Shown piece after piece: positions 50,835 through 59,256 of a stretch of 64,000 nucleotides of DNA. The notes beneath the pieces are model-generated. The model made no database searches. It was given only the letters and a program-made list of their open reading frames with translations, and was not told the origin of the DNA. Where the stretch lies: contig JBEKDZ010000004.1 in assembly GCA_050014095.1 (NCBI GenBank), positions 291,774 through 355,773 of the forward strand. The letters are read 5' to 3'. Each line of letters begins with the position of its first letter. The stretch's first letter is position 1. The translations under genes were made by a program, and so were the position numbers. Source of the stretch: RBG-13-51-18 sp050014095. Lineage in GTDB: Bacteria > Chloroflexota > Dehalococcoidia > Dehalococcoidales > RBG-16-60-22.

Positions 50835-51816
50835 TAAGTACGTCAAAATAGATAATAAACCCAGCATGGTGCCCATGGGCTTGGAAAAAGCCATCACGGC
50901 AGCGGCAACCAAAGACCCGCGCATTATCGCTGTATTGGAAGATATGGGCTTTCCCGGGATGCTATGGTTCAAGAAGAACATGCCGGACCGTATGATTGAA
51001 TGCGGCATCGCCGAGCAAAACGGGGCAGTTGTTGCGGCAGGTTTAGCCGCCGAGGGTTTTATCCCGGTTATCAACAGCTTCCTCTTCGCCAACATCGGCC
51101 GGGCATATAACCAGGTGCGCCAGAGTATCCTCGTCGACCGTTTTAACGTTAAGTTTATCGGGCGCGAGGGCGCCTGGGGCGAAACGGGCATTTCTCATAA
51201 CACGGTCGAGGGCATCGGCAGCACCCGCGTGCTTCCTAACCTCGTCATCCTTAATCCTTCGGACGCCGTGGAAGCGGAGAAAGCCGCCGAAGCCATGTTA
51301 CAATATGTCGGCCCCGTGCTTTTCAGGCAGGAGTCCAGTCCCCCTTCGATAGGAATTTTTTCTAGTGATATGCCCTTCGATATCGGTAAAGCCTTTTCCT
51401 TAAGGGATGGCAAGGACGCCACCATTATCGCCACCGGCTACATGCTGACGGAAGCGATAAGGGCGCTGGATATATTGGAGAAGGACGGACTGGATGTCGG
51501 CTTGCTGGATATGTGCACCCTCAAACCCCTGGACGACGAAGCCATTATTAAGGCAGCGGAAAAAACCGGCGCCATCGTCACCGCAGAAAATGGGAGCATC
51601 ATCGGCGGGTTGGGCGATGGGGTGGCGGCTATCCTGGCGGAAAACCTGCCTACGCCCATGGTCAAAGTAGGCGTCGAAGATGAGTTCAGCCAGTCCGGCA
51701 AAACCGCTCCGAAAGACGAGCTTAAAGAGCACTTCGGACTGGACGCGAAGGATATCGCCGTTTCGGTCAAAGAGTGCATCGCTAAAAAGGAAAAGCTGGC
51801 TAAAAAGAGGAGATAG
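50821..51816 (+). CDS. Transketolase, C-terminal subunit
   Basis: The 331-residue half-enzyme contains the pyrimidine domain with the TPP-activating Glu (E65 in GIAEQN), the substrate loop GREGAWGETGISHN, and a C-terminal domain (VGLLDMCTLKPLD). It is translationally coupled to the N-terminal subunit. It likely supports C5 sugar metabolism, or possibly a special role because of its neighbours, but nothing in the sequence shows a special substrate. Confidence 0.92.
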   Translation: MPTFNKYVKIDNKPSMVPMGLEKAITAAATKDPRIIAVLEDMGFPGMLWFKKNMPDRMIECGIAEQNGAVVAAGLAAEGFIPVINSFLFANIGRAYNQVRQSILVDRFNVKFIGREGAWGETGISHNTVEGIGSTRVLPNLVILNPSDAVEAEKAAEAMLQYVGPVLFRQESSPPSIGIFSSDMPFDIGKAFSLRDGKDATIIATGYMLTEAIRALDILEKDGLDVGLLDMCTLKPLDDEAIIKAAEKTGAIVTAENGSIIGGLGDGVAAILAENLPTPMVKVGVEDEFSQSGKTAPKDELKEHFGLDAKDIAVSVKECIAKKEKLAKKRR

Positions 51817-51921
51817 CGCCCGCTAAACAGGGACTAAAAGAGTTTTATTTTTCAGGTGTTATTTTTGTTACCATGTGTTATAATTTCGCCAGCAGTTAAC
51901 GCTATAAAATAAAGGAGAATT

Positions 51922-52845
51922 ATGGCTGCAAAAAAATACGGAAAATGTCTCGTCAATAAACCCGGCGCTTTCCCGGATGAGCTTAAGGGCAAGGTAGGCA
52001 CGGCGAAAGACCCGGTACCGGGTGTAAAAGCCACTCACCTTATTACGGCAACCGATAAATTAATAAAAAATTATTTTTATGTCGATACTACCTGGCTATG
52101 GAGCGGTGCCGCTAAAGAACCCGTCAGTGAGCCGCATACCCATGAATATTCCCAGGTTGTCGGCTTCATCGGTGGCTATCCGGGGAATGACCAGGACCTT
52201 GCCGGGGAAATTACTATGTGGCTGGATGGTCATAAAGAAGTTTTCACCAAGAATCACCTCATCTTCATCCCAGCGGGTGTTGTCCACGGCCCGATTATGT
52301 TTAACAAGATTACCAAACCGGTACTTTTCCTGGTTATTGCCATGACCGGACAGTATTCGCGTAAACCCGCTTCCCAACCTTCAAAACCCGCGGCGAAAAA
52401 GCGATATTCACTTATGGACCATACTAAAGAGAATTTCTCCGTCGGCGGCGACTTTAAAGAATTACCGCCTCCACCCCGCCCCATCACCACCAAAGGTGCT
52501 CGTGTCCTGCATATCGAAGATGACATGATTCCCGGCGCCTTTTACGTGGATGTCGTTAAAATCTATAGCGGCACAGGTAATGCACCAGCACCGGAACATG
52601 TCCATGAATGGTCGGAACTTCTGGCGATGGTTGGAGCTAACCCGAAAAAACCGCGCGAGATTGAGGGTGAGATGGCCATTTACCTCGGTGGCGAGTACCA
52701 CACCACCAGGAAGAGCTCTTACGTTTGCATCCCGGCCGGTTTAAAGCACTGCCCGTGGGAGTTCCATGATATCAAATATCCCACTGTCGTTTTCTCTGCC
52801 GGCCCGCAGGGCGAGTATTCAGGTTCGCATAAGAAACAAAAATAG
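51922..52845 (+). CDS. Double-domain cupin-like protein
   Basis: The 307-residue protein contains two copies of the domain found in the genes at 18605 and 41806. The N-terminal copy has H72/H74 (PHTHEY) and H122 (PAGVVHGP). The C-terminal copy has H226/H228 (EHVHEW) and H276 (PAGLKHCP). The linker 148-185 is basic and proline-rich. The N-terminal KYGKCL matches the single-domain proteins. AAAGGAG precedes the ATG. The function is unknown; metal binding is likely. Confidence 0.75.
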   Translation: MAAKKYGKCLVNKPGAFPDELKGKVGTAKDPVPGVKATHLITATDKLIKNYFYVDTTWLWSGAAKEPVSEPHTHEYSQVVGFIGGYPGNDQDLAGEITMWLDGHKEVFTKNHLIFIPAGVVHGPIMFNKITKPVLFLVIAMTGQYSRKPASQPSKPAAKKRYSLMDHTKENFSVGGDFKELPPPPRPITTKGARVLHIEDDMIPGAFYVDVVKIYSGTGNAPAPEHVHEWSELLAMVGANPKKPREIEGEMAIYLGGEYHTTRKSSYVCIPAGLKHCPWEFHDIKYPTVVFSAGPQGEYSGSHKKQK

Positions 52846-52870
52846 TCCATCCATAAAGCGATATAAAAAA

Positions 52871-52903
52871 AGAGGAGGCGGGGTTTAGAATCCTGCCTCC
52901 TCT
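52871..52903. terminator. Bidirectional terminator
   Basis: AGAGGAGGC (52871-52879) pairs with GCCTCCTCT (52895-52903). A-rich sequence precedes it and T/G-rich sequence follows, so it may end both the double-cupin transcript and the convergent small lipoprotein transcript. Confidence 0.65.
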
Positions 52904-52927
52904 GCTGTTTGGGTTATTTAAGCGCTT

Positions 52928-53413
52928 TTATTTTGATGGGGTTGGAGCGTACTGTACAATGCCCGCGGCCAGGAAATAAGTCAGCATGTCGCTGACCAAC
53001 CATGCCTCAACGATTTTACCGTCCTTGACTTTTAGGAAATAGGCGCCTTGGTATGATACATCCTTACCGCCGATCTTATCTGTCTCGACCCATCGTACTG
53101 ACCCAATGTCACCCGTAGCGGTTATTTCCGACCACACATGAGTGATAGGGGCGGAGGCCCCAGCCACTATTCCTTTGATGGCAGCTACATGAGCCGCGTT
53201 CCCTTTTGTATCCGGCCAGGCCATCATGTGGAGGACAAGATTGGTGTCTTCGACGGCCATCAGACCGGACCCATCGCCGGTGCTAAACATCAGGTCTTCG
53301 GCGGCGATGAATTTATTTACGACGTCTAAGGTGGGATTGCCACCGCAGCCTGCCATTGGTATGATGGCTACCACGAGTAAAGGTAATAACAGCCATAATG
53401 TTTTAAATTTCAT
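52928..53413 (-). CDS. Small lipoprotein with SnoaL/NTF2-like domain
   Basis: The 161-residue protein has a signal peptide with lipobox PMAGC (C23) followed by an NTF2/SnoaL-like domain: helical VVNKFIAAED, a central TDKIGGKDVSYQG, and late YFLKVKDGKIVEAWLVSD. Such domains bind small ligands or catalyse simple reactions; here it would be outside the membrane. AAGGAGAAAG precedes the ATG, and an extended -10 promoter lies about 140 bases upstream. Confidence 0.78.
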   Translation of the reverse strand: MKFKTLWLLLPLLVVAIIPMAGCGGNPTLDVVNKFIAAEDLMFSTGDGSGLMAVEDTNLVLHMMAWPDTKGNAAHVAAIKGIVAGASAPITHVWSEITATGDIGSVRWVETDKIGGKDVSYQGAYFLKVKDGKIVEAWLVSDMLTYFLAAGIVQYAPTPSK

Positions 53414-53551
53414 TGGTTTTCTTTCTCCTTAATTTTTAATGATCTGGCGCTAGAATAAATATATTTGTTCTCCCTTGAATGCCTCCTTTCCTTGTCACCT
53501 AGTCTTTGGTAAGCACACAATTTGAAATATATATATTTGCGTGAGTTTTAT

Positions 53552-53560
53552 ATTATAACA
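53552..53560 (-). promoter_or_regulatory. Extended -10 promoter of the small lipoprotein gene
   Basis: On the minus strand TGTTATAAT (53560-53552) is a consensus TGN-TATAAT extended -10. No good -35 lies at 17 bases, which is normal for this promoter type. Confidence 0.5.
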
Positions 53561-53683
53561 TAATTAGTCAAGTAAATGCTTTATTAATATAATGAAGATA
53601 TAATCATAAAAGTATACGAAAAATGTTAAAATGCGTAATATCTTCTCTGTAGACGTTGAAGAATGAGAATTCTTCAATAAAAA

Positions 53684-53710
53684 AGGGGGGAGCTATTGGC
53701 TCCCCCCTCG
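53684..53710 (-). terminator. Intrinsic terminator after the epimerase gene
   Basis: On the minus strand GGGGGGAGCC-AATA-GCTCCCCCC forms a stem of about 8 bp and is followed by TTTTTTATT. Confidence 0.8.
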
Positions 53711-53751
53711 TTTGTTTAGGATTTAGAGTTTAGAGCTTGGTATTTTTCGCT

Positions 53752-54729
53752 TTATCCCTTTATTGGCTTCAGTCCAGCCTCCAGGCGCGCGTCGTTAATG
53801 TGAATAAGAACGGCTTTTTCCATTGGCATACAGCTAAAACCGAAATCCTCTTTAGCTCGCTTGCCGCTTACTAGCCAGGGCAGCCCGAGCTTGCCGTCGG
53901 TATCCATCATCGGTTTGCTCCCGAAGGTTATCTTCGCGTCCGGGATATACTTCTTCACCACCTCTGCCAGGTCGCGCGGGCTTACGGGTGGTCCTCCTAC
54001 GTTATAGACGGGGTGAGGAGATGAGGGGGCTTTAATTAAAAGCCTGGTGAGCTCCGCCAGGTCGTCCGCGGAGACCAGCGAGGCAAGCCCTCTACCATCG
54101 CCTTCCATGGAGAAGGGTTTACCCACCGCGCAGTTGGTAACCATATCCGCCCAGTATTGTGCGGGCGACCGGCTGCCAAGTCCGTAGCCAATGGTGGGAC
54201 GGACCCCCGTAAAGCTCATCCCGAACTGCTGCGTATAGTTATCCGCCAGTATCTCGGCGAACTTTTTGCAAACGGCGTAGGAATGCAGTGGATTGGTCTG
54301 GTCGTCCTCGGTTACGTCCCTCATGCCGTACATCGCCTGCGGACCATAGACTGTCTCCGAGCTGGCATAGACGACGCGTTTGGCGCCCATAATTTTCGCC
54401 GCCTCGAAGGCGTTGCTCATCCCCATAACGTTCACTTTCACCGCCAGCCTCGGGTCAGTGGGAGTATTAGCCGCTATCATGATAAAAGCCCAGTTGATTA
54501 TTCTATCAATGTTGTATTTTTTCATAACGTTCAGGATGTCTTCTATTTCCGCCACGTTCCCCTGGACGTAGTGGAATTTCTTGGCGTATTTTTCGATTGA
54601 CTTCATAAACCAATTTTTCGGCGGCACGAGGTCGAAAGAAATCACGGACTTTACATCCGGGTCTTTGAGCAGGTATAATGCCGTCTTGCTTCCGAAGAGT
54701 CCGCTGCCACCAGTGACTAATATATTCAT
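53752..54729 (-). CDS. NAD-dependent epimerase/dehydratase family protein
   Basis: The 325-residue extended SDR has GGSGLFG (7-13), S123/S124 in YASSETVYGP and Y151-x3-K155. It differs from the epimerase at 37539 in the GxxGxxG motif (GSGLFG) and C-terminal domain. Its substrate may be a sugar nucleotide or a hydroxylated CoA/steroid-like compound, since many catabolic extended SDRs share this pattern. It is divergent from the HMGCS-like gene with a repeat between. Confidence 0.85.
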   Translation of the reverse strand: MNILVTGGSGLFGSKTALYLLKDPDVKSVISFDLVPPKNWFMKSIEKYAKKFHYVQGNVAEIEDILNVMKKYNIDRIINWAFIMIAANTPTDPRLAVKVNVMGMSNAFEAAKIMGAKRVVYASSETVYGPQAMYGMRDVTEDDQTNPLHSYAVCKKFAEILADNYTQQFGMSFTGVRPTIGYGLGSRSPAQYWADMVTNCAVGKPFSMEGDGRGLASLVSADDLAELTRLLIKAPSSPHPVYNVGGPPVSPRDLAEVVKKYIPDAKITFGSKPMMDTDGKLGLPWLVSGKRAKEDFGFSCMPMEKAVLIHINDARLEAGLKPIKG

Positions 54730-54888
54730 GTTGAACCTCCCCGGGGTATTAAATACAAAATAGCTTAACCGATTATATCACTTTTTGCTATCGCGTCAAT
54801 AACACGGGTTGTTTTTTGACAAGCTCTGGCATAGGGATTAAACTTGGGCTAAACATAGTGGTAGGACACTTTAAACTGTATTATTAGG

Positions 54889-55036
54889 CTGTCATTGCGA
54901 GGAGCGTTCATGGTGAGCTTGTCGAACCATAGCGACGTGGCAATCTCACTGATTGTCGATATTTAAACGATGAGATTGCCACGCCTCCCGATTCGTAGAG
55001 GATAGAGGTGCTTATCGGGATGGCTCGCAATGACAG
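54889..55036. repeat. Long imperfect palindrome (CTGTCATTGCGAGG family)
   Basis: The 148-base unit starts CTGTCATTGCGAG and ends CTCGCAATGACAG (inverted), with inner GTGGCAATCTCA and TGAGATTGCCAC arms. It contains a 37-base segment (54900-54936) whose exact reverse complement occurs at 57709-57745. It is noncoding and MITE-like. Confidence 0.8.
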
Positions 55037-55069
55037 GTGCTTGACTTTTAATTTTCTAAGGAGGCACTT

Positions 55070-56467
55070 ATGGCAGGTATTGTATCATACGGGGCATACG
55101 TTCCCCTCCGCCGCTTGAGCACCGGTGCTCAAAGCGAAAAAGCGGTGGCTGGCTGGGATGAGGATAGCCTGACGATGGCAGTTGCGGCCGCTATCGACTG
55201 TTTGGGAGGAACTAAGCGAGAGACCATCGACGGACTTTATTTCGCTTCCACCACTCCTCCCTATGATGAAAAACTGGCGGCGACGACGGCTGCCTGGGCT
55301 ATCGACTTGCGACATGATATTTTAACGGCGGATATTACCGACTCTTTACGCGCCGGCACCGCCGCATTGAGAATGGCGGCTGATACCATCAAGGCAGGTT
55401 CGGCACAGAATCTGCTGGTCACCGCCTCTGACTTGCGCCTGGGTGCTGGCGGTATGGATAGCGGCTTAGGGGACGGCGCCGCCGCCTTCATTATCGGTGA
55501 TAAAGACGTTATTGCCACGATAGAGGGCAGCTACTCTATTTCTAATGAGCTGCTGGATGTCTGGCGTGCTAGCGGCGCTAAAAATGTTCGCTCCTGGGAA
55601 GACCGCTTCGTTTTCGAGGAAGGCTATCTTAAAGTGCTGCCGCAGGCGATTAAAAGCTTTATGGAAAAGTCCAGTCTCAATACTAAAGATATCACCAAGG
55701 CTGTTTTTTACGGACCCGATTTACGTCGGCACCGGCAGATGGCAGGTCTGCTGGGTCTTAAGCCGGAGCAGGTTCAGGAGCCTTTCTTCGATAAGCTGGG
55801 CAATACCGGCACGGCTTTTACGCTGATGCTGCTGGTGGCGGCGCTGGAAGAGTCTAAACCCGGTGACAAAATCCTCGTCGCCAGCTACGGCGATGGCGCG
55901 GATGTTTTGCTTTTGAAGGTAACGGATAAAATCAAAAACATTAAAAATAAATGGGGCATCAAGCGCAGCCTGGCATCTAAAATGCTCCTGCGTGGTCAGG
56001 ATGAGTACCGCGCCCTCCGCGAGTTCGCCGCGGCCGACCCGGAGGGGTTCGGGGGGGCTTCGGCGTCCGTCATCGCGCGGGAGCGAGACGCTATCTATGC
56101 CCTACAGGGTGTGAAATGCCTTGCCTGTGGCACTGTCCAGTATCCACCGCAGCGTATATGCACTAAATGCCATACTAAAGATAACTTCGAGGCTTACTCC
56201 TTTGCCGATAAAAAAGGCAAGGTCTTTACCTTCACTTTAAAATACGGTGCCGATATCCCCGCTTTCGCCCGTCCCGGCGTAGATACCATGGTGGATTTCG
56301 AGGGAGGCGGGCGGGCGCTCTTCGGCATGACGGATATGATTGCCGACAAGGTGAAGGTGGGCATGGATGTCGAGATGAGCTTTAGGACGCTTGGCGTTGG
56401 CGGCGGTATCCATAACTATTATTGGCGCTGCATGCCGCCCCGGGCAAGCTGGACGGGAAAGGAGTAA
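55070..56467 (+). CDS. HMG-CoA-synthase-like protein fused to a DUF35 OB-fold domain; expected catalytic residues replaced
   Basis: The 465-residue protein has an N-terminal HMG-CoA-synthase-like thiolase fold (residues 1-320: GIVSYGAYVP, DITDSLRAGTAAL, NTGTAFTLMLL). It is fused to a C-terminal DUF35 module with a zinc ribbon (C350/C353 and C364/C367) and an OB fold. The position of the nucleophilic Cys in the usual DLEFACKAGTAAL motif is L93 here, and the usual Glu in SESHPYA is T61, so ordinary HMG-CoA synthase activity is doubtful. It starts the operon: the thiolase follows after three bases. Archaeal thiolase/HMGCS/DUF35 complexes have the same three domains on three genes. Confidence 0.82.
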   Translation: MAGIVSYGAYVPLRRLSTGAQSEKAVAGWDEDSLTMAVAAAIDCLGGTKRETIDGLYFASTTPPYDEKLAATTAAWAIDLRHDILTADITDSLRAGTAALRMAADTIKAGSAQNLLVTASDLRLGAGGMDSGLGDGAAAFIIGDKDVIATIEGSYSISNELLDVWRASGAKNVRSWEDRFVFEEGYLKVLPQAIKSFMEKSSLNTKDITKAVFYGPDLRRHRQMAGLLGLKPEQVQEPFFDKLGNTGTAFTLMLLVAALEESKPGDKILVASYGDGADVLLLKVTDKIKNIKNKWGIKRSLASKMLLRGQDEYRALREFAAADPEGFGGASASVIARERDAIYALQGVKCLACGTVQYPPQRICTKCHTKDNFEAYSFADKKGKVFTFTLKYGADIPAFARPGVDTMVDFEGGGRALFGMTDMIADKVKVGMDVEMSFRTLGVGGGIHNYYWRCMPPRASWTGKE

Positions 56468-56470
56468 AAG

Positions 56471-57649
56471 ATGGAAAGCATTAAAGATAAGGTCGCCATC
56501 GTCGGCATGGGCTGTACCAAGTTCGGTGAAAACTGGGAAAAAAGCGCCGACGATATGCTCGTGGATGCCGCCTCCGAAGCCTGTGAAGACGCCGGCATCG
56601 AGATGAAGGATATCCAGGCGGTGTGGTTCGGCTCCACTCGCATCAATACCGCCGAGCCATGTGCCACCGCGCTTAAGCTAGACTATATTCCTGTGACCCG
56701 TGTGGAAAATCTCTGCGCCACCGCCACAGAAGCCCTGCGTAACGCCTGCTTCGGCATCGCCTCCGGTGTTTACGATGTCGTCCTGGCTATCGGGGTGGAA
56801 AAGCTTAAAGACCAGGGGATGGGTGGTTTGGGAACTGTGTCCGGCACTGGTGGCAACGGCACGATGGAGTGGGGCATGTCGGCGGCGATGTTCTTCGCCC
56901 GCATGGCGACGCGCTACATGACGCACTACGGCATGACCTATGAGGAGCTTAAACAGGTGCTGGCGAAAATATCTGTGAAGAACCATCATAACGGCTCGCT
57001 GAATCCCCGGGCGCATTTCCAGCGGGAAATCACGGAAGAGATGGCGATAAATGCCCCGATGGTCTCATGGCCGCTGGGACTTTACGACGCCTGCGGTGTC
57101 AGTGACGGCTCGGCTGCGGCGATTCTCTGCCGGGCGGATATGGCAAAAAAGTTCCGGGACGACTATATTCTGGTTAAGGGCATAGGACTGGCGGTGGGGG
57201 CTCGGCAGGGCTACCTCCAGCCCGAGTACGATATGGTGCATATGGAAGAAACAGTGCGCGCCAGTAAACAGGCTTACGCCATGGCGGGCATCAAAGATCC
57301 ATTTAAAGAAATCGACCTTGCCGAGGTGCATGACTGTTTCAGTATCACAGAGCTGGTTATCATGGAAGACCTGGGCTTCTGCCCGCGCGGTAAAGCGCCG
57401 GAATATGTTAGAGACGGTACCTTTAAGCTCGACGGCAAGCTAGCGGTCAACCCCGATGGCGGACTTAAGAGTTTTGGGCATCCCATTGGCGCCAGCGGAC
57501 TGCGCATGATTTATGAAATTTATAAACAGATGCAGGGCAAAGCCGGACCCCGCCAGCGGAAAAATCCTACCCTCGGTCTTACCCATAACTTCGGGATGAA
57601 CCCCGGCAGCGGCATCGGCAGCGTTATTATATTGGGGCAGAGGGATTGA
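56471..57649 (+). CDS. Thiolase (lipid-transfer/SCP2-type)
   Basis: The 392-residue thiolase has a nucleophile C82 (VENLCATATEA), H287 (EVHDCF) and H337 (SFGHPIGASG), so the active site is intact, and a C-terminal THNFGMNPGSGIG (H372) instead of the classic CxG motif. It cleaves or forms beta-keto thioesters. It starts three bases after the HMGCS-like/DUF35 gene, pointing to a complex. A dispersed repeat directly follows its stop codon. Confidence 0.92.
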   Translation: MESIKDKVAIVGMGCTKFGENWEKSADDMLVDAASEACEDAGIEMKDIQAVWFGSTRINTAEPCATALKLDYIPVTRVENLCATATEALRNACFGIASGVYDVVLAIGVEKLKDQGMGGLGTVSGTGGNGTMEWGMSAAMFFARMATRYMTHYGMTYEELKQVLAKISVKNHHNGSLNPRAHFQREITEEMAINAPMVSWPLGLYDACGVSDGSAAAILCRADMAKKFRDDYILVKGIGLAVGARQGYLQPEYDMVHMEETVRASKQAYAMAGIKDPFKEIDLAEVHDCFSITELVIMEDLGFCPRGKAPEYVRDGTFKLDGKLAVNPDGGLKSFGHPIGASGLRMIYEIYKQMQGKAGPRQRKNPTLGLTHNFGMNPGSGIGSVIILGQRD

Positions 57650-57650
57650 T

Positions 57651-57755
57651 GGTCATCCTGAGCGCAGCGAAGGATCCGTAATACCCCGATTAATAAACGG
57701 ATTCTTCGGTCGCTATGGTTCGACAAGCTCACCATGAACGCTCCTCAGAATGACA
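57651..57755. repeat. Palindromic repeat between thiolase and CoA transferase genes
   Basis: GGTCATCCTGAGCGCAGCGAAGG...CCTCAGAATGACAG has inverted ends. Inside it lies the exact reverse complement (57709-57745) of the 37-base segment at 54900-54936. The two units therefore bracket the HMGCS-like/thiolase pair as inverted repeats. Confidence 0.8.
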
Positions 57756-57769
57756 GAAAAGCAAAAAAC

Positions 57770-57844
57770 GTCATTCCCGTGCAAACGGGAATCCAGAAGG
57801 AGAAAAGGGGAGGCTGGATTCTCGGGTCAAGCCGGAGAATGACG
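57770..57844. repeat. GTCATTCCCGTGCAAACGGG repeat
   Basis: GTCATTCCCGTGCAAACGGG hairpin and GGCTGGATTCTCGGGTCAAG are followed by CCGGAGAATGAC. Translated, this region gives a VIPVQTGIQ-type peptide in the frame of the next gene, but the true CoA transferase start is at 57863. Confidence 0.75.
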
Positions 57845-57862
57845 GTAAAAAAGGAGACCTTT

Positions 57863-58588
57863 ATGATAAATAAGGTAGTCGCCAGCTTCGATGCCGCGGT
57901 GGCTGATATCTTCGACGGGGCTGTTATCCTCATGGGCGGCTTCGGTCCCGCTAACGGCACGCCCAGTAACCTCCTGCGGGCTTTAGTCAAGCAGGGCGCG
58001 AAAAATCTTACCCTTGCTGCTAACACCCCGGGGATGGGCCGCGCGCCGGAAGGCTCTAAACCCTTCCGCAAAACCCCGCCCAATTACGACGACGGGGGTA
58101 TTTTAATACAGTCCGGCCAGGTGAAAAAAGTCATTTGCGCTTTCCCTGGCATGACCCGCCCTGGTATGCCTGCTCCGCTCTTCGACCGATGGCAGGCAGG
58201 CACGCTGGAGGTGGAGATGGTGCCGCAGGGAACGCTGGCGGAAAGAATCCGGGCGGCTAAGGCGGGAGTGGGTGCTTTCTTCATTCCCACCGGAGCTGGC
58301 ACGGTCATGGAGCAGGGCAAAGAAAAGCGGGTGATTGACGGACGTGAACATATCCTCGAATACCCGATAAAAACGGATTTCGCTTTAGTGCGGGCTTATC
58401 GCGCGGACCGTTACGGCAACTGTGTTTACCAGGGAACCTCCCGTAACTTCAACTCGGTCATGGCGGGGGCAGCTAAAGTGACTATCGTCGAGGTGGATGA
58501 GTTGGTGGAGTTAGGCGGTATCGACCCGGAGGTCATCGTTACCCCCGGCATCTATGTAGATAGAGTTGTAGTGAGGAAGGGGGCGTAA
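57863..58588 (+). CDS. 3-oxoacid-type CoA transferase, alpha subunit
   Basis: The 241-residue subunit has the family I CoA transferase N-terminal signature GAVILMGGFGPANGTPSNLL at 19-38 and GAGTVMEQGKEKRV. The start at 57863 is chosen because AAAGGAGACC lies 7 bases upstream; a longer frame from 57734 is repeat-derived. It forms a complex with the beta subunit one base downstream. Likely reaction: CoA transfer between succinyl/acetyl-CoA and a 3-oxo or short-chain acid. Confidence 0.92.
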   Translation: MINKVVASFDAAVADIFDGAVILMGGFGPANGTPSNLLRALVKQGAKNLTLAANTPGMGRAPEGSKPFRKTPPNYDDGGILIQSGQVKKVICAFPGMTRPGMPAPLFDRWQAGTLEVEMVPQGTLAERIRAAKAGVGAFFIPTGAGTVMEQGKEKRVIDGREHILEYPIKTDFALVRAYRADRYGNCVYQGTSRNFNSVMAGAAKVTIVEVDELVELGGIDPEVIVTPGIYVDRVVVRKGA

Positions 58589-58589
58589 G

Positions 58590-59255
58590 ATGAAAGAGCG
58601 ACTTGACGAGCAGACGATGGCATTAAGGGTAGCCAAAGAGTTCAAGGACGGTATGATAATCAACCTGGGCTTCGGCATACCTACCCAGGCCGCCAACTTC
58701 ATCCCGGAAGGCATCGAGGTTATCTTTCATGCCGAGAACGGTTGCCTCGGCTTTGGTCCCACACCTACACGACCAGAGGACGAGGATTTTCACCTCGTTA
58801 ACGCCACAGGCCAATTCGCCACCCGCAAGCCCGGCATGTGCTTCTTCGACCATGACCAGTCATTCACCATGATACGGGGTCGGCACATCGACCTTTGTGT
58901 ATTGGGTGGCTTGCAAGTCTCGGAAAAAGGCGACCTCGCCAACTGGACAATACAGCTCGGGCGGCCGGGCAATATCGGCGGGGCGATGGATTTGGCTTTC
59001 GGCGCTCACCACCTGATTGCCGTAATGACCCATACCACGAAAGATAATCAACCCAAAGTCCTTAAGGAATGCACCTATCCTTTAACCGCCCCCCATTGTG
59101 TTAACCTGATTGTTACCGATATCGCCGTCATCGAAGTGACGCCAAGCGGTCTGCTTTTAAGAGAGACCGCCCCCGGCTGGACAGCGGCAGAAGTACAGGC
59201 GCTGACCGAGCCGAAACTTAAAATTTCTAAAGACTTAAAGGAGATGGAGCTTTAA
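58590..59255 (+). CDS. 3-oxoacid-type CoA transferase, beta subunit
   Basis: The 221-residue subunit has the catalytic-Glu motif HAENGCLGFG (E49) and an LGGLQVSEKGDLANW segment, both typical of the beta chain. It is one base after the alpha gene, and the DinB-like gene starts one base after its stop. The intact Glu argues for a functional enzyme. Confidence 0.93.
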   Translation: MKERLDEQTMALRVAKEFKDGMIINLGFGIPTQAANFIPEGIEVIFHAENGCLGFGPTPTRPEDEDFHLVNATGQFATRKPGMCFFDHDQSFTMIRGRHIDLCVLGGLQVSEKGDLANWTIQLGRPGNIGGAMDLAFGAHHLIAVMTHTTKDNQPKVLKECTYPLTAPHCVNLIVTDIAVIEVTPSGLLLRETAPGWTAAEVQALTEPKLKISKDLKEMEL

Positions 59256-59256
59256 T

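Larger units (their letters stand above)
53414..53751. other. AT-rich intergenic region
   Basis: This gap of 338 bases holds the lipoprotein promoter (53552-53560), a TGAAGAAT...ATTCTTCA hairpin (53656-53677) and the terminator of the epimerase gene at 53684-53710. I see no coding sequence. Confidence 0.6.

Noticed and set aside
57734..57862. N-terminal extension of the CoA transferase alpha subunit
   Set aside because: The added residues are translated from a GTCATTCCCG-type repeat, and an excellent ribosome binding site lies before the ATG at 57863.
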